NCBI GenBank assembly: GCA_046350555.1
Contig: JAXMAF010000015.1
Coordinates: 89,716-153,715, forward strand
DNA length: 64,000 bases
Direction of reading: 5' to 3'
Source: JAXMAF01 sp046350555
GTDB taxonomy: Bacteria > Planctomycetota > Phycisphaerae > Phycisphaerales > SM1A02
Part shown: piece after piece, positions 48,495-59,455 of the stretch
How the letters are laid out: each line of letters starts with the position of its first letter
How positions within the stretch are numbered: position 1 is the first letter of the stretch
The notes under the pieces: generated by a model
Told to the model about the DNA's origin: nothing
The model's input: the letters and a program-made list of their open reading frames with translations, nothing else
Databases searched by the model: none
Made by a program: the position numbers and the translations under genes

Positions 48495-51080
48495 ATGTCG
48501 CCCGCCCTCGCCATGGACGTCTCACGCCACCAGCGACTCGCAGGGCTCTTCGCGGAGCTTCGGCGGCTTGATGCGGTCGAGCGCAGCCGGCGCGTCGACG
48601 AGCTGCGGGCGGAGGACGCGCCGCTCGCCGAGGAGCTCGAGTCGCTCTTGCGCCACGGTGAACGTGTTCCGGCCAGCTCCGCCGACGCCGGGTTGGGCCT
48701 CGGAGATCTCCTCGCCGGATTCGATCCGCAGCGCGCCGCGGGAGAGCGCGGCGCCGACGAGCCGCCGGATCCGGGCACCGTTCCTCCCGCGACCATCGGC
48801 CGGTACACCATCCTGCGCGAGCTCGGCGAAGGCGGCATGGGCGTCGTCTACCTCGCCGAGCAGGACAAGCCGAAGCGCGTCGTCGCGCTCAAGCTGATGC
48901 GGCAGGGATTCGGCCGCGACACGGCACGGATGCGCAAGCGCTTCGAGCTCGAGACGCAGGTGCTCGGGCGGCTCGAGCATCCCGGCATCGCCCGCATCTA
49001 CGACGCGGGCACGGCTCCGATGCCCGCGACGGCCGCCGGCGGACCAGGCACCGTCGAGGTTCCCTACTTCGCGATGGAGTACGTCGACGGCCGCCCGCTC
49101 GTCGAGTACGCCGAACAGGAGCGGCTCGGCACGCGCGAACGCATGTCGCTCATGCGGCGCATCTGCGATGCGGTCTCGGCGGCCCATCGGCAGGGCGTCG
49201 TCCATCGCGACCTCAAGCCGGGGAACATCCTGGTCGATCGCGCGGGCAATCCGAAGGTGCTCGACTTCGGCGTGGCCCGCGCCACCGGAAGCGAGGTCGC
49301 CGTCACCACGATGCACACCGACATCGGACAGCTCATCGGCACGCTGCCGTACATGAGCCCGGAACAGATCGAAGGCGATCCGACGCGGCTCGACGCGCGA
49401 TGCGACGTCTACGCGCTCGGCGCGGTGGCGTACGAGCTCCTGAGCGGACGGCTCCCGCTCGAGGTGCGCGGCATGTCCGTCGCGCAGGCCGCCCGGGTCA
49501 TCCGCGACGACGACCCCACGCCGCTCAGCGCCGTCAACCGCGTCTTCCGAGGCGATCTCGAGACGATCGTCGGCAAGGCGCTCGAGAAGGACCGCACGCG
49601 GCGCTACGACTCGGCCGAGCAGCTGGGGGCCGACATCGACCGCTACCTGCGGGAGGAGCCCATCGACGCCCGACCGATGTCGCGCATCTACCAGCTCCGG
49701 AAGTTCGCGCGGCGCAACCGCGGCCTCGTCGCCGGCATCGTCGCGTCGTTCGTCGTGCTGGCGCTGGGGTTGGCGGGAACGACGTGGGGGCTGTTGCAGG
49801 CGAGCCATCAGCGCGACGCGGCGATCGCGGCGCAGGCTCGCGCCCAGAAGCGCTTCGACGAGGTGCGACGGCTGGCGAAGACGTTCATCTACGACGTGCA
49901 CGACGGCATCGTCGACCTTCCCGGCTCGACCAAGGTGCGCAAGGCGATCGTCGAGACGGCGCTCTCGTATCTCGACACGCTCGCGGCCGAGAGCGGCGAC
50001 GACCCGAAGCTCCAGGCGGATCTCGCCGAGGCGTATCTCAAGGTCGGTTCCGCCCAGGGCTACTACGCCCGCGGAAACCTCGGCGACCGCGAGGGGGCGA
50101 TGGCGAGCTTCGACAAGGCGCTGCGCATCCGCGAGCAGCTCGCCCAGCGCTTTCCCGACGACAGCGACGCGCTCACGCAGCTCGTCAGCGCCCAGAACCA
50201 GATCGCCAACGGCCACTATTCGGCCGGACGGTTCGAGGACGCTCTCTCGCTCTTCCAGCGGGGCCTCGAGGTGCGCCAACGCCTGCTCGCCGGGACGGAC
50301 CCCGCCACGCCGCAGCATCGCGCCATTGCGCGCGCCGTCGCGATCAGCGAGCAATGGGTCGGCAACTGCCTGGTCGAGCTCGGACGCACGGAGGAATCGC
50401 TCGCGGCGCACCGCCGGCAGTTCGACCTGATGAAGGCGCTCGTGGAGGACGACGGCCCCGCGGCGCCCGCGGACGGCGCGGATGCGCCGACCGCGGAGCA
50501 GCTCGCCGCGCAGGACGCCGCGCGCCGCTCGGCACAGCGCGACCTCGCGGTCGCCCACGAGAAGCTCGGCGACCGGCTCACGGCGCTCGACCGCGTCGAC
50601 GATGCGCTCGCCGAGTACCGTGCGAGCTTCGCGATACGCGAGAAGCTGGCCGAGGCGATGCCGGAGAACGCCCAGGCCCGCACCGACCTCATGGTGTCGA
50701 TCGGCAAGATCGGCAGCCGCCTGCTCAAGCTTGGGCGCACCGAGGAGGCCGGACCGGCGCTCACCTACAACCGCGAACTCTGCCTGGCGCTCGCCGCGGC
50801 GGACCCCGCCGACGTGCAGGCGCAGGCGAACGTCGTCGTCGCGAGCACGTGGATCGGCGAACTCTGCGCCGCCAAGGCCGAGGCGCCGGGTCTCGACGCG
50901 GCGTCGCGCGACGCGCTCCTGGCCGAGGCGATCGAATGGATGCGCGACGGCATCCGCCGACTCGACGACCTGAAGGCGGCCGGCAAGCTCGAGCCGCGCA
51001 TCGAGGTCTGGTTCGAGCAGATCGGCGCGCAGATCCGGGAGCTCCAGGCGAAGCGCGACCTCGGCGCCGCGGCGCCCTGA
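48495..51080 (+). CDS. Membrane Ser/Thr protein kinase with TPR-like C terminus
   Basis: The 861-residue protein starts at ATG 48495 (48513 possible). The kinase domain begins near residue 101 (IGRYTILRELGEGGMGVVYLAE), with catalytic HRDLKPGN near 237, DFG near 255 and GTLPYMSPEQ after it. One membrane helix (LVAGIVASFVVLALGLAGTTWG, about 412-436) separates it from an external or C-terminal part rich in TPR-like helices (KALRIREQLAQRFPD, YRASFAIREKLAEAMPENAQ). This plan is typical of planctomycete PknB-type kinases. It phosphorylates proteins in response to unknown signals. No phosphatase or substrate is adjacent. Confidence 0.93.
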   Translation: MSPALAMDVSRHQRLAGLFAELRRLDAVERSRRVDELRAEDAPLAEELESLLRHGERVPASSADAGLGLGDLLAGFDPQRAAGERGADEPPDPGTVPPATIGRYTILRELGEGGMGVVYLAEQDKPKRVVALKLMRQGFGRDTARMRKRFELETQVLGRLEHPGIARIYDAGTAPMPATAAGGPGTVEVPYFAMEYVDGRPLVEYAEQERLGTRERMSLMRRICDAVSAAHRQGVVHRDLKPGNILVDRAGNPKVLDFGVARATGSEVAVTTMHTDIGQLIGTLPYMSPEQIEGDPTRLDARCDVYALGAVAYELLSGRLPLEVRGMSVAQAARVIRDDDPTPLSAVNRVFRGDLETIVGKALEKDRTRRYDSAEQLGADIDRYLREEPIDARPMSRIYQLRKFARRNRGLVAGIVASFVVLALGLAGTTWGLLQASHQRDAAIAAQARAQKRFDEVRRLAKTFIYDVHDGIVDLPGSTKVRKAIVETALSYLDTLAAESGDDPKLQADLAEAYLKVGSAQGYYARGNLGDREGAMASFDKALRIREQLAQRFPDDSDALTQLVSAQNQIANGHYSAGRFEDALSLFQRGLEVRQRLLAGTDPATPQHRAIARAVAISEQWVGNCLVELGRTEESLAAHRRQFDLMKALVEDDGPAAPADGADAPTAEQLAAQDAARRSAQRDLAVAHEKLGDRLTALDRVDDALAEYRASFAIREKLAEAMPENAQARTDLMVSIGKIGSRLLKLGRTEEAGPALTYNRELCLALAAADPADVQAQANVVVASTWIGELCAAKAEAPGLDAASRDALLAEAIEWMRDGIRRLDDLKAAGKLEPRIEVWFEQIGAQIRELQAKRDLGAAAP

Positions 51081-51099
51081 GCGAATCGCGGATCGGCCG

Positions 51100-51645
51100 T
51101 CAACGACCGCCCGGCAGCGCCCGCTCGCGTCGCATCAACTCGAAGCGAATCACGCCGGGTTCGGAACCGTCGCCGATGAAGCGGAAGCCACAGCGGCGCA
51201 GGACGCCGATGGAGCCGACGAGCTCGGGCATCGTCTCCGCGATGACGCGCCGCACCTTCGGCTCGGCGAACGCGCGATCGAGCAGCCCGCCAACCGCCTC
51301 GCTCGCCAATCCGCGCCTGCGACGATCGGCGACGACGCCGTAGCCCACCTCGACCGTTCCGTCGTCGGTCGGCGGCCCCTTGTATCCGGCGCTGCCGACG
51401 AGTACGCGTCCGCCGGGCTCGTCCCGCAGCACCATGAAGTACATCCACCACTCGAGGTCGCCGGGCCGCTCGCGGACGCGATCCATCACGTACCGCAGCG
51501 CCGGCGGGTCGAGAAACTCCGGCGGCCACGTCGGTAACACCTGGGCGCCAAGGTGCGCGGCGAGGGGCTCCGGGCCATCGAGCGCCGCCGCCAGCGCGCC
51601 GACGGTCGCGGAGACGAGTTCGAGCCGTGGCGTGACGATCGTCAT
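51100..51645 (-). CDS. GNAT-family N-acetyltransferase (RimJ/RimL-like)
   Basis: The 181-residue protein starts at ATG 51645 (MTIVTPRLELVSATVGALAAAL). The GNAT core is seen in LVGSAGYKGPP, VEVGYGVVADRRRRGLASEAVGGLLDRAF (acetyl-CoA-binding turn R-R-x-G-L/A) and VIAETMPELVGSIGVLRRCGFRFIG. Such enzymes acetylate ribosomal proteins, antibiotics or small amines; the substrate is unknown. It is on the same strand as argJ, upstream of which two tandem repeat elements intervene, and convergent with the kinase gene. Confidence 0.88.
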   Translation of the reverse strand: MTIVTPRLELVSATVGALAAALDGPEPLAAHLGAQVLPTWPPEFLDPPALRYVMDRVRERPGDLEWWMYFMVLRDEPGGRVLVGSAGYKGPPTDDGTVEVGYGVVADRRRRGLASEAVGGLLDRAFAEPKVRRVIAETMPELVGSIGVLRRCGFRFIGDGSEPGVIRFELMRRERALPGGR

Positions 51646-51668
51646 GTGCGTGTTCCGTCGCGCGACCT

Positions 51669-51879
51669 CTGCGGATTGCCTCGGACATCCATGCGTTCGA
51701 CCCCTCGCCCACAGCGGTGTCTCACGGCGGAACTGGGTTGGGTGCGGCGCGAGAGTCACCTAGGACGCGTGTGATACGGATTCCAGTAGACCTCCATGCG
51801 TTCGACCCCTTGCCCACAGCGGCGTCTCACGGCGGAACTGGGTTGGGTGAGGCGCGAGAGTCAACTGGGGCGCATATCA
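51669..51879 (+). repeat. Dispersed ~105-bp element, copies H and I in tandem
   Basis: Copy H spans about 51669-51776 and copy I about 51774-51879; they abut head-to-tail. Both contain TGCGTTCGACCCCT(C/T)GCCCA and AACTGGGTTGGGTG followed by GGCGCGAGAGTCA. Copy I has clear ends, GATACGGATTCCAGTAGACC and CAACTGGGGCGCATATCA, and its right end overlaps the argJ TGA stop. Confidence 0.92.
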
Positions 51880-53058
51880 GGTCGTGTACTCCGCGTTCAC
51901 CCGCACGTACTCCTCGGTGAGATCGCAGGTGAAGAACTCGTCGGCGTGCGTTCCGGCGGCGAGATCGATCACGATGGCCACATCCGCCGACTTGAAGATG
52001 CGCGCCCGCTCGGCCGGCGTCGTGGCGCACGGCGCGCCGTGGGCGAAGAGCGGGATTCGGTCGGCGTGGACGGCGAGTCGGGCGAGCTCGAAGGACGCGC
52101 CGCTGCGGCCGAGCGCCGCCAGGATGCGTCCCCAGTTGGGATCGCCGCCGGCGACGGCGGTGCGCACCAGCATCGAGAGCGCCACGGTGCGCGCCGCTGC
52201 CAGCGCGTCGGCGGCCGACCTCGCGCCGGCCACGCGGACATGGATCAGCTTGGTCGCGCCCTCGCCGTCGCGGACGATCTGGAGCGCCAGGGAGCGCGAC
52301 ACGTCGGTCAGCGCCGCGTCGAGCGACGCGCCGTCGGCGCGCCCGGCGACTCCCGACGCCAGCGCGAAGACCGCATCGTTGGTCGAGGTGTCGCCATCGA
52401 TGGAGATGCGGTGGAACGACCGGTCGCACGCGCGGGCGAGCGCCGCCGCCAGCGCCGACGGCTCGACCGCGGCGTCGACGAGGATCACGACGATCATCGT
52501 CGCGTGCGGCACGAGGGCGGGGTGGATCATCCCCGCGCCCTTCGCGATGCCGACAACACGAAACGGCTCGCCGGTCGCCGTGCGCCCCGTGGCCTCGGCG
52601 ACCTTCATCCGCGTGTCGGTCGTCATGATCGCCTCGGCGGCGCGCACCAGGCCGTCCGCGGCGGCGCCGGCGACGAGCGCGTCCAGCGCACCGACGACCC
52701 GTTCCTCGGGAAGCTGAACGCCGATCACGCCGGTCGAGTTCACCAGGACCTGGCTCGAACGGCATCCGATTCGCTTCGCAAGCGCCTCGGTGCAGGCCAC
52801 CGCCCGGCGCTCGCCTTCATCGCCGGTCGCGGCGTTGGCGCATCCGGCGTTGATGAGCACGGCGCGGACGTCCGACGCGGACGAGGAGAGGTTCCGCGCC
52901 GTCACGATCAGCGGCGCAGCGCGCACGGCATTGGACGTGAGCATCGCGGCGGCCGTCGCGCCGCCCGGCGCAAGCACGACGGCGAGGTCGGGCTTGCCCG
53001 ATGGCTTGATTCCGGCGCGCAGGCCGTTGGCGACGAATCCCGCGGGACAGGTGAGCAT
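51877..53058 (-). CDS. argJ: Bifunctional ornithine acetyltransferase / N-acetylglutamate synthase
   Basis: The 393-residue enzyme of cyclic arginine synthesis starts at ATG 53058, selected because the conserved CPAGFVANGLRAGIKPSGKPDLA follows. Motifs include LINAGCANAATG, LVNSTGVIGVQLPEE, the self-cleavage region IAKGAGMIHP followed by PHATM (cleavage before Thr), RISIDGDTSTND and GDPNWGRILAALG. The precursor splits into alpha and beta chains. It moves the acetyl group from N-acetylornithine to glutamate. Other arg genes are not present. The TGA stop coincides with a repeat element end. Confidence 0.97.
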   Translation of the reverse strand: MLTCPAGFVANGLRAGIKPSGKPDLAVVLAPGGATAAAMLTSNAVRAAPLIVTARNLSSSASDVRAVLINAGCANAATGDEGERRAVACTEALAKRIGCRSSQVLVNSTGVIGVQLPEERVVGALDALVAGAAADGLVRAAEAIMTTDTRMKVAEATGRTATGEPFRVVGIAKGAGMIHPALVPHATMIVVILVDAAVEPSALAAALARACDRSFHRISIDGDTSTNDAVFALASGVAGRADGASLDAALTDVSRSLALQIVRDGEGATKLIHVRVAGARSAADALAAARTVALSMLVRTAVAGGDPNWGRILAALGRSGASFELARLAVHADRIPLFAHGAPCATTPAERARIFKSADVAIVIDLAAGTHADEFFTCDLTEEYVRVNAEYTT

Positions 53059-53164
53059 CGGCAACCGTAGCGTGCGCGCCGAGGGGCCGACCGGTCGGCC
53101 GCGCGGGAAGCCACGACCCCCCAAGACGGATCCCGATTCCCTCGCGCCGCCCGCAGCCCGCGAC

Positions 53165-55921
<2,757 letters not shown>

Positions 55922-55960
55922 GGAAGTGAAGCGTGCGCGGTGCGGAAGAGATGCCAGTCT

Positions 55961-56122
55961 AGTGTCCCGAGTCAGAAATTCGCGGCATGTGGGCGCGACA
56001 TGATTTCGTCTGGCAAGGAGTCGAGACGAACGGCCTATCCGTAGCGATAGGCGGAGTCTCGACGACGCCGCCAGGCGAAATCAGGGCCGAACACATGACG
56101 CGAATTTCTGACTCGGGACACT
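55961..56122. repeat. 162-bp palindromic MITE-like element with perfect 24-bp inverted ends
   Basis: The left arm 55961-55984 (AGTGTCCCGAGTCAGAAATT...) and the right arm 56099-56122 are exact inverted copies over 24 bases. Pairing continues inward imperfectly (CATGTG, TGATTTCG, CTGGC on both sides) to a central GTCGAGAC...GTCTCGAC hairpin, so the whole element folds on itself. It lies 39 bases upstream of the acnA start, next to element copy J. No coding capacity. Confidence 0.93.
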
Positions 56123-56203
56123 CGGAGAAACGCAGCACGTGGATCGTCCAGCGCAGCCGGCGATCGGCAAGGTGGCCGCGAATGCCGATCGCGGCCTCCT
56201 TCA

Positions 56204-56308
56204 TGCGGATTCCAGTGGACCTTCCTGCGTTCGACCCCTTGCCCACCGCGGCGTCTCGCGGCGGAATTGGGTTGGGCGGGGCGCGAGAATCAACCGAGAC
56301 GCGTCTCA
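56204..56308 (+). repeat. Dispersed ~105-bp element, copy J
   Basis: Full-length: left end ATGCGGATTCCAGTGGACC, core TGCGTTCGACCCCTTGCCCA, then AATTGGGTTGGGCGGGGCGC and GAATCAACCGAGACGCGTCT. Its right end overlaps the cysE TGA stop on the minus strand. Confidence 0.9.
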
Positions 56309-57334
56309 GATCGCGAACGACGCCGGCGGCATCTCGGGATTGTTCCGCAAGGTCTGCTCCGGACGCGCGCCGCGGACGACGTGGCCGGGCGGGACGCTGC
56401 TGGTCAGGAAGACGCCGCCGTTGATCTGGGAGCCGGCGCCGATCACGGTGGTGCCGCCGAGAATCGTCGCGTTCGCGAAGACGACAACATGGTCCTCGAG
56501 GGTCGGATGGCGCTTGGTGTCGCGCTTCATCTTGCCCTGCTCGTCGCGCTCGAAATACGCTGCGCCGAGCGTGACACCCTGGTAGATGCGGCAATGGTCG
56601 CCGATGATCGTCGTCTCGCCGATCACCACGCCCGTGCCATGATCGATGAAGAAGCCGCGGCCGATCCGGGCGCCGGGATGGATGTCGATGCCGGTGAGCG
56701 AATGGGAGTGCTCGCTCATCATGCGCGGCACGAGCGGCACGTTGTGGCGGTAGAGCGCGTGCGCGAGGCGGTGGGTGGTGAGCGCACGCATTCCCGGATA
56801 GCAGAAGATGATCTCGTCGGTGTGTCGCGCCGCCGGATCGCCATCGAAGGCGGCCTGCACATCCAGCGAGAGCATGCGGCGGATCTCGGGAATCCGCGCG
56901 AGGAACGTCGCGCAGACCTCGGCCGCCTTGGACTCGCACTCGGCGCAGCGCTGGTCGAAGCGCGATGCCCCGGGTTCGATGCGCCGCTCGTAGCGAAACG
57001 CCGCGTCGAGCTGGCGGAAGAGCCGTTCGGCGATCTCGGAGACGACGACGCCCACGTGCGCGCGCATGCCCTCGCGCGAGAGGTTGCGCGGACCGAAGAA
57101 ACCGGGGAAGATCAGCCAACCGAGGCGATCGAGGATCCCGATCACCTCGTCGCGATCGGGAAGGAACGCCGTCGAGAGTCGATGCGTCCGGGGATCGGCG
57201 AGGATCGACTCGCTGAGGCGGCCGACGGCCTCGTCGACGCGCGACGGGTCCACGCCATGTGCGGCCGCGCCTTGCGGGCGAGACGAGGGCGCCGAATCGG
57301 GTCCGGCGCCCGGATGACGCGACGACGAGGGCAT
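56306..57334 (-). CDS. cysE: Serine O-acetyltransferase
   Basis: The 342-residue enzyme starts at ATG 57334. It makes O-acetylserine for cysteine synthesis. The N-terminal helical region (about 1-190) precedes a left-handed beta-helix: SLTGIDIHPGARIGRGFFID, HGTGVVIGETTIIGDHCRIY, GVTLGA, then HPTLEDHVVVFANATILGG. It lacks the extra C-terminal tail that binds CysK in enterobacteria. The partner cysK lies 1 kb away, divergently oriented, beyond a dockerin-protein gene. The stop overlaps a repeat element. An upstream in-frame extension in the short-repeat region is considered less likely. Confidence 0.94.
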   Translation of the reverse strand: MPSSSRHPGAGPDSAPSSRPQGAAAHGVDPSRVDEAVGRLSESILADPRTHRLSTAFLPDRDEVIGILDRLGWLIFPGFFGPRNLSREGMRAHVGVVVSEIAERLFRQLDAAFRYERRIEPGASRFDQRCAECESKAAEVCATFLARIPEIRRMLSLDVQAAFDGDPAARHTDEIIFCYPGMRALTTHRLAHALYRHNVPLVPRMMSEHSHSLTGIDIHPGARIGRGFFIDHGTGVVIGETTIIGDHCRIYQGVTLGAAYFERDEQGKMKRDTKRHPTLEDHVVVFANATILGGTTVIGAGSQINGGVFLTSSVPPGHVVRGARPEQTLRNNPEMPPASFAI

Positions 57335-57378
57335 GACTTCTATCGTAGCGGCCGCATCCAGGCACGGAGACACGACCC

Positions 57379-58230
57379 ATGATCCATGATCCAGTCCATG
57401 ATCCAATCCATGATCCGATCCAGGCCCGCTTCACCGCTTCTTCGCTTCCGCGTCGAGTCGCCCTGGCGCTCGCCGCGCTTACCGCAACGAGCGTCGCCGC
57501 CGCGACGGTGACGGTCGACTTCACCGGCGGCGCCAACACCGGTGGCTGGACGTGGGGCATTCCCGTGACCTTTCCGGCCAGCGGCGGCAACCCTGGCGCG
57601 TACCTTCGCACCGACAACCTCGACACCTTCGCGCCGCAGCTTCGGACGCAAGGCGAATCGATCTTCACCGGCGACTTCCGGTCGGCCGGGGTGACCTCGA
57701 TCGGCATCGACCTCAAGGTCTTCGACGTGGACTTCTCGGCGGACGGAAGGCCGCTGGCGCTGATGCTGGTCGACGACAACGGAACGCCGGGCAACACCGC
57801 CGACGACTGGGCCGTCTACACGCTCGGGCCGAACATCCCGTCGGAGGGCGCCCCGTGGAAGTCGTTCGACTTCGTCGTGCCGTCGCAGGCCACGTCGCTG
57901 CCGCCGAACTGGAAGACGATCAAGTTCGGCGCCGTCGGCACGCCAAGCTGGAACACCGTCATCGCCGACGTGGACCGCGTGATCTTCTTCTACGGCGACC
58001 CGGAGTTCTTCTTCATCTTCCAGATGTGGGACCTGGGCGCCGACAACGTCCGCATCAGCTTCGCCGATCCACCGGTTCCCGGCGACCTCGACGGCGACGG
58101 CGATGTCGACGGCGCCGATCTGGGAATCCTGCTGGCCGCCTGGGGCGCATCCGGCGGCGTCGCCGACCTTGACGGAAGCGGCGCCGTCGACGGTGGCGAC
58201 CTTGGCGTGCTGCTGGCGAACTGGGAATGA
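57379..58230 (+). CDS. Exported protein with dockerin-like C terminus and repeat-encoded N terminus
   Basis: The 283-residue protein starts at ATG 57379; GGAG about 11 bases upstream supports it. The first residues MIHDPVHDPIHDPIQ come from a 12-base tandem repeat and precede a signal peptide (VALALAALTATSVAAA). The mature domain (VTVDFTGGANTGGWTWG, GIDLKVFDVDFSADGRPLALML, DVDRVIFFYGDPEFFFIF) resembles a beta-sandwich carbohydrate-binding-like fold. Two dockerin-like motifs (GDLDGDGDVDGADLG and DLDGSGAVDGGDLG) end it. The function is unknown. It lies between divergent cysE and cysK, probably only by location. Confidence 0.78.
   Translation: MIHDPVHDPIHDPIQARFTASSLPRRVALALAALTATSVAAATVTVDFTGGANTGGWTWGIPVTFPASGGNPGAYLRTDNLDTFAPQLRTQGESIFTGDFRSAGVTSIGIDLKVFDVDFSADGRPLALMLVDDNGTPGNTADDWAVYTLGPNIPSEGAPWKSFDFVVPSQATSLPPNWKTIKFGAVGTPSWNTVIADVDRVIFFYGDPEFFFIFQMWDLGADNVRISFADPPVPGDLDGDGDVDGADLGILLAAWGASGGVADLDGSGAVDGGDLGVLLANWE
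57384..57419. repeat. 12-bp tandem repeat at the start of an exported protein
   Basis: There are three units, CCATGATCCAGT, CCATGATCCAAT and CCATGATCCGAT, with a partial copy before. They encode repeated His-Asp-Pro in frame and lie in the 45-base divergent gap region near the cysE start. Confidence 0.88.
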
Positions 58231-58372
58231 TCGACGGTGCGCGTGGCGGCGCTGCGCCGACGAGGCGCGTTTCCGGCCCGACATCGATCCCGTCGCGGCG
58301 CGCCGCCTCCGCGATCCGACCTCTTCCGCATCGGACGCAGCGCGGTAGCATCTGCCGCAAAGGGAAACTCGC

Positions 58373-59314
58373 ATGCCACTTGGACACACGTTCGAATCGA
58401 TCGTCGACACCACGTTCAACACGCCGATGGTGCGGCTGCGGCGCGTGATCCCCGCCGGTCACGCGACCGTCTTCGCCAAGTGCGAGTTCTTCAATCCGAT
58501 GGCCAGCGTCAAGGATCGCATCGCCTCCGCGATGATCGAGGACGCCGAGCGCACCGGCGCGCTCAAGCCAGGCATGGAGATCATCGAGCCGACGTCCGGC
58601 AACACCGGCATCGCCCTTGCGTTCGTCGCAGCCGCGCGCAGCTACAAGCTCACGCTGTGCATGCCCGAGTCGATGAGCATGGAGCGCCGCGTCCTGCTCC
58701 GGGCGCTCGGCGCCAACCTGGTGCTGACGCCGGCCAGCGAAGGCATGAACGGCGCCATCAAGCGCGCCGAGGAGATGGCGCTGGGGACGAAGAACGCGTG
58801 GATGCCGCAGCAGTTCAGCAATCCGGCGAACCCGGCGATCCACGAGAAGACCACCGGTCCGGAGATCTGGCAGGACACCGGCGGCAGGATCGACTGCATC
58901 GTCGCGGGAGTCGGGACGGGCGGAACGATCACCGGCGTCACGCGCCACATCCGCCCGCTGAAGCCGGATTTCAAGGCGATCGCCGTCGAGCCGACCGCGT
59001 CGCCGGTCCTCTCCGGCGGCCGTCCGGCGCCGCACAAGATCCAGGGGATCGGCGCCGGCTTCGTCCCGAAGAACTGCGACACGACCCTCCTCGATGGCAT
59101 CGAGACCGTGAGCAACGAAGAGGCCTACGAGTGGGCGCGCCGGCTCGCCAAGGAAGAAGGCATCTTCGCCGGAATCTCCTCCGGCGCAAACGCCTGCGCC
59201 GCGGCGCGCATCGCCGCCAAGCCCGAGTACAAGGGCAAGGCGATCGTCACGATCATGTGCTCGTTCGGCGAGCGTTACCTGAGCACACCGCTCTTCGAGG
59301 GACTGTCGGGCTGA
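58373..59314 (+). CDS. cysK: Cysteine synthase A
   Basis: The 313-residue PLP enzyme makes cysteine from O-acetylserine and sulfide. Its start region is [16 protein letters not shown]. The PLP lysine is in [19 protein letters not shown], with the substrate loop [12 protein letters not shown], the phosphate loop [11 protein letters not shown], and the C-terminal [10 protein letters not shown]. It starts at ATG 58373. With cysE (56306) it completes the O-acetylserine route; IscS (8991) later uses the cysteine for iron-sulfur synthesis. Confidence 0.97.
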   Translation: MPLGHTFESIVDTTFNTPMVRLRRVIPAGHATVFAKCEFFNPMASVKDRIASAMIEDAERTGALKPGMEIIEPTSGNTGIALAFVAAARSYKLTLCMPESMSMERRVLLRALGANLVLTPASEGMNGAIKRAEEMALGTKNAWMPQQFSNPANPAIHEKTTGPEIWQDTGGRIDCIVAGVGTGGTITGVTRHIRPLKPDFKAIAVEPTASPVLSGGRPAPHKIQGIGAGFVPKNCDTTLLDGIETVSNEEAYEWARRLAKEEGIFAGISSGANACAAARIAAKPEYKGKAIVTIMCSFGERYLSTPLFEGLSG

Positions 59315-59455
59315 CGTCGGTCACCCGCGACAGGGCGGGTCGGGGCCACACGACACGTGCTTCGGCCGGCGCTGGCTCGACGGCGCGCGCCGCCGCGCAT
59401 GATCAGCGTCCTCGCATCATCCGCGCGCCGTCACCGACGCGGCAACCATCATTCG

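Noticed and set aside
51669..51879. Possible integron attC sites, since the elements follow stop codons
   Set aside because: Core sites of the RYYYAAC and GTTRRRY type are not correctly placed at the two ends, and neighbours are housekeeping genes without an integrase.
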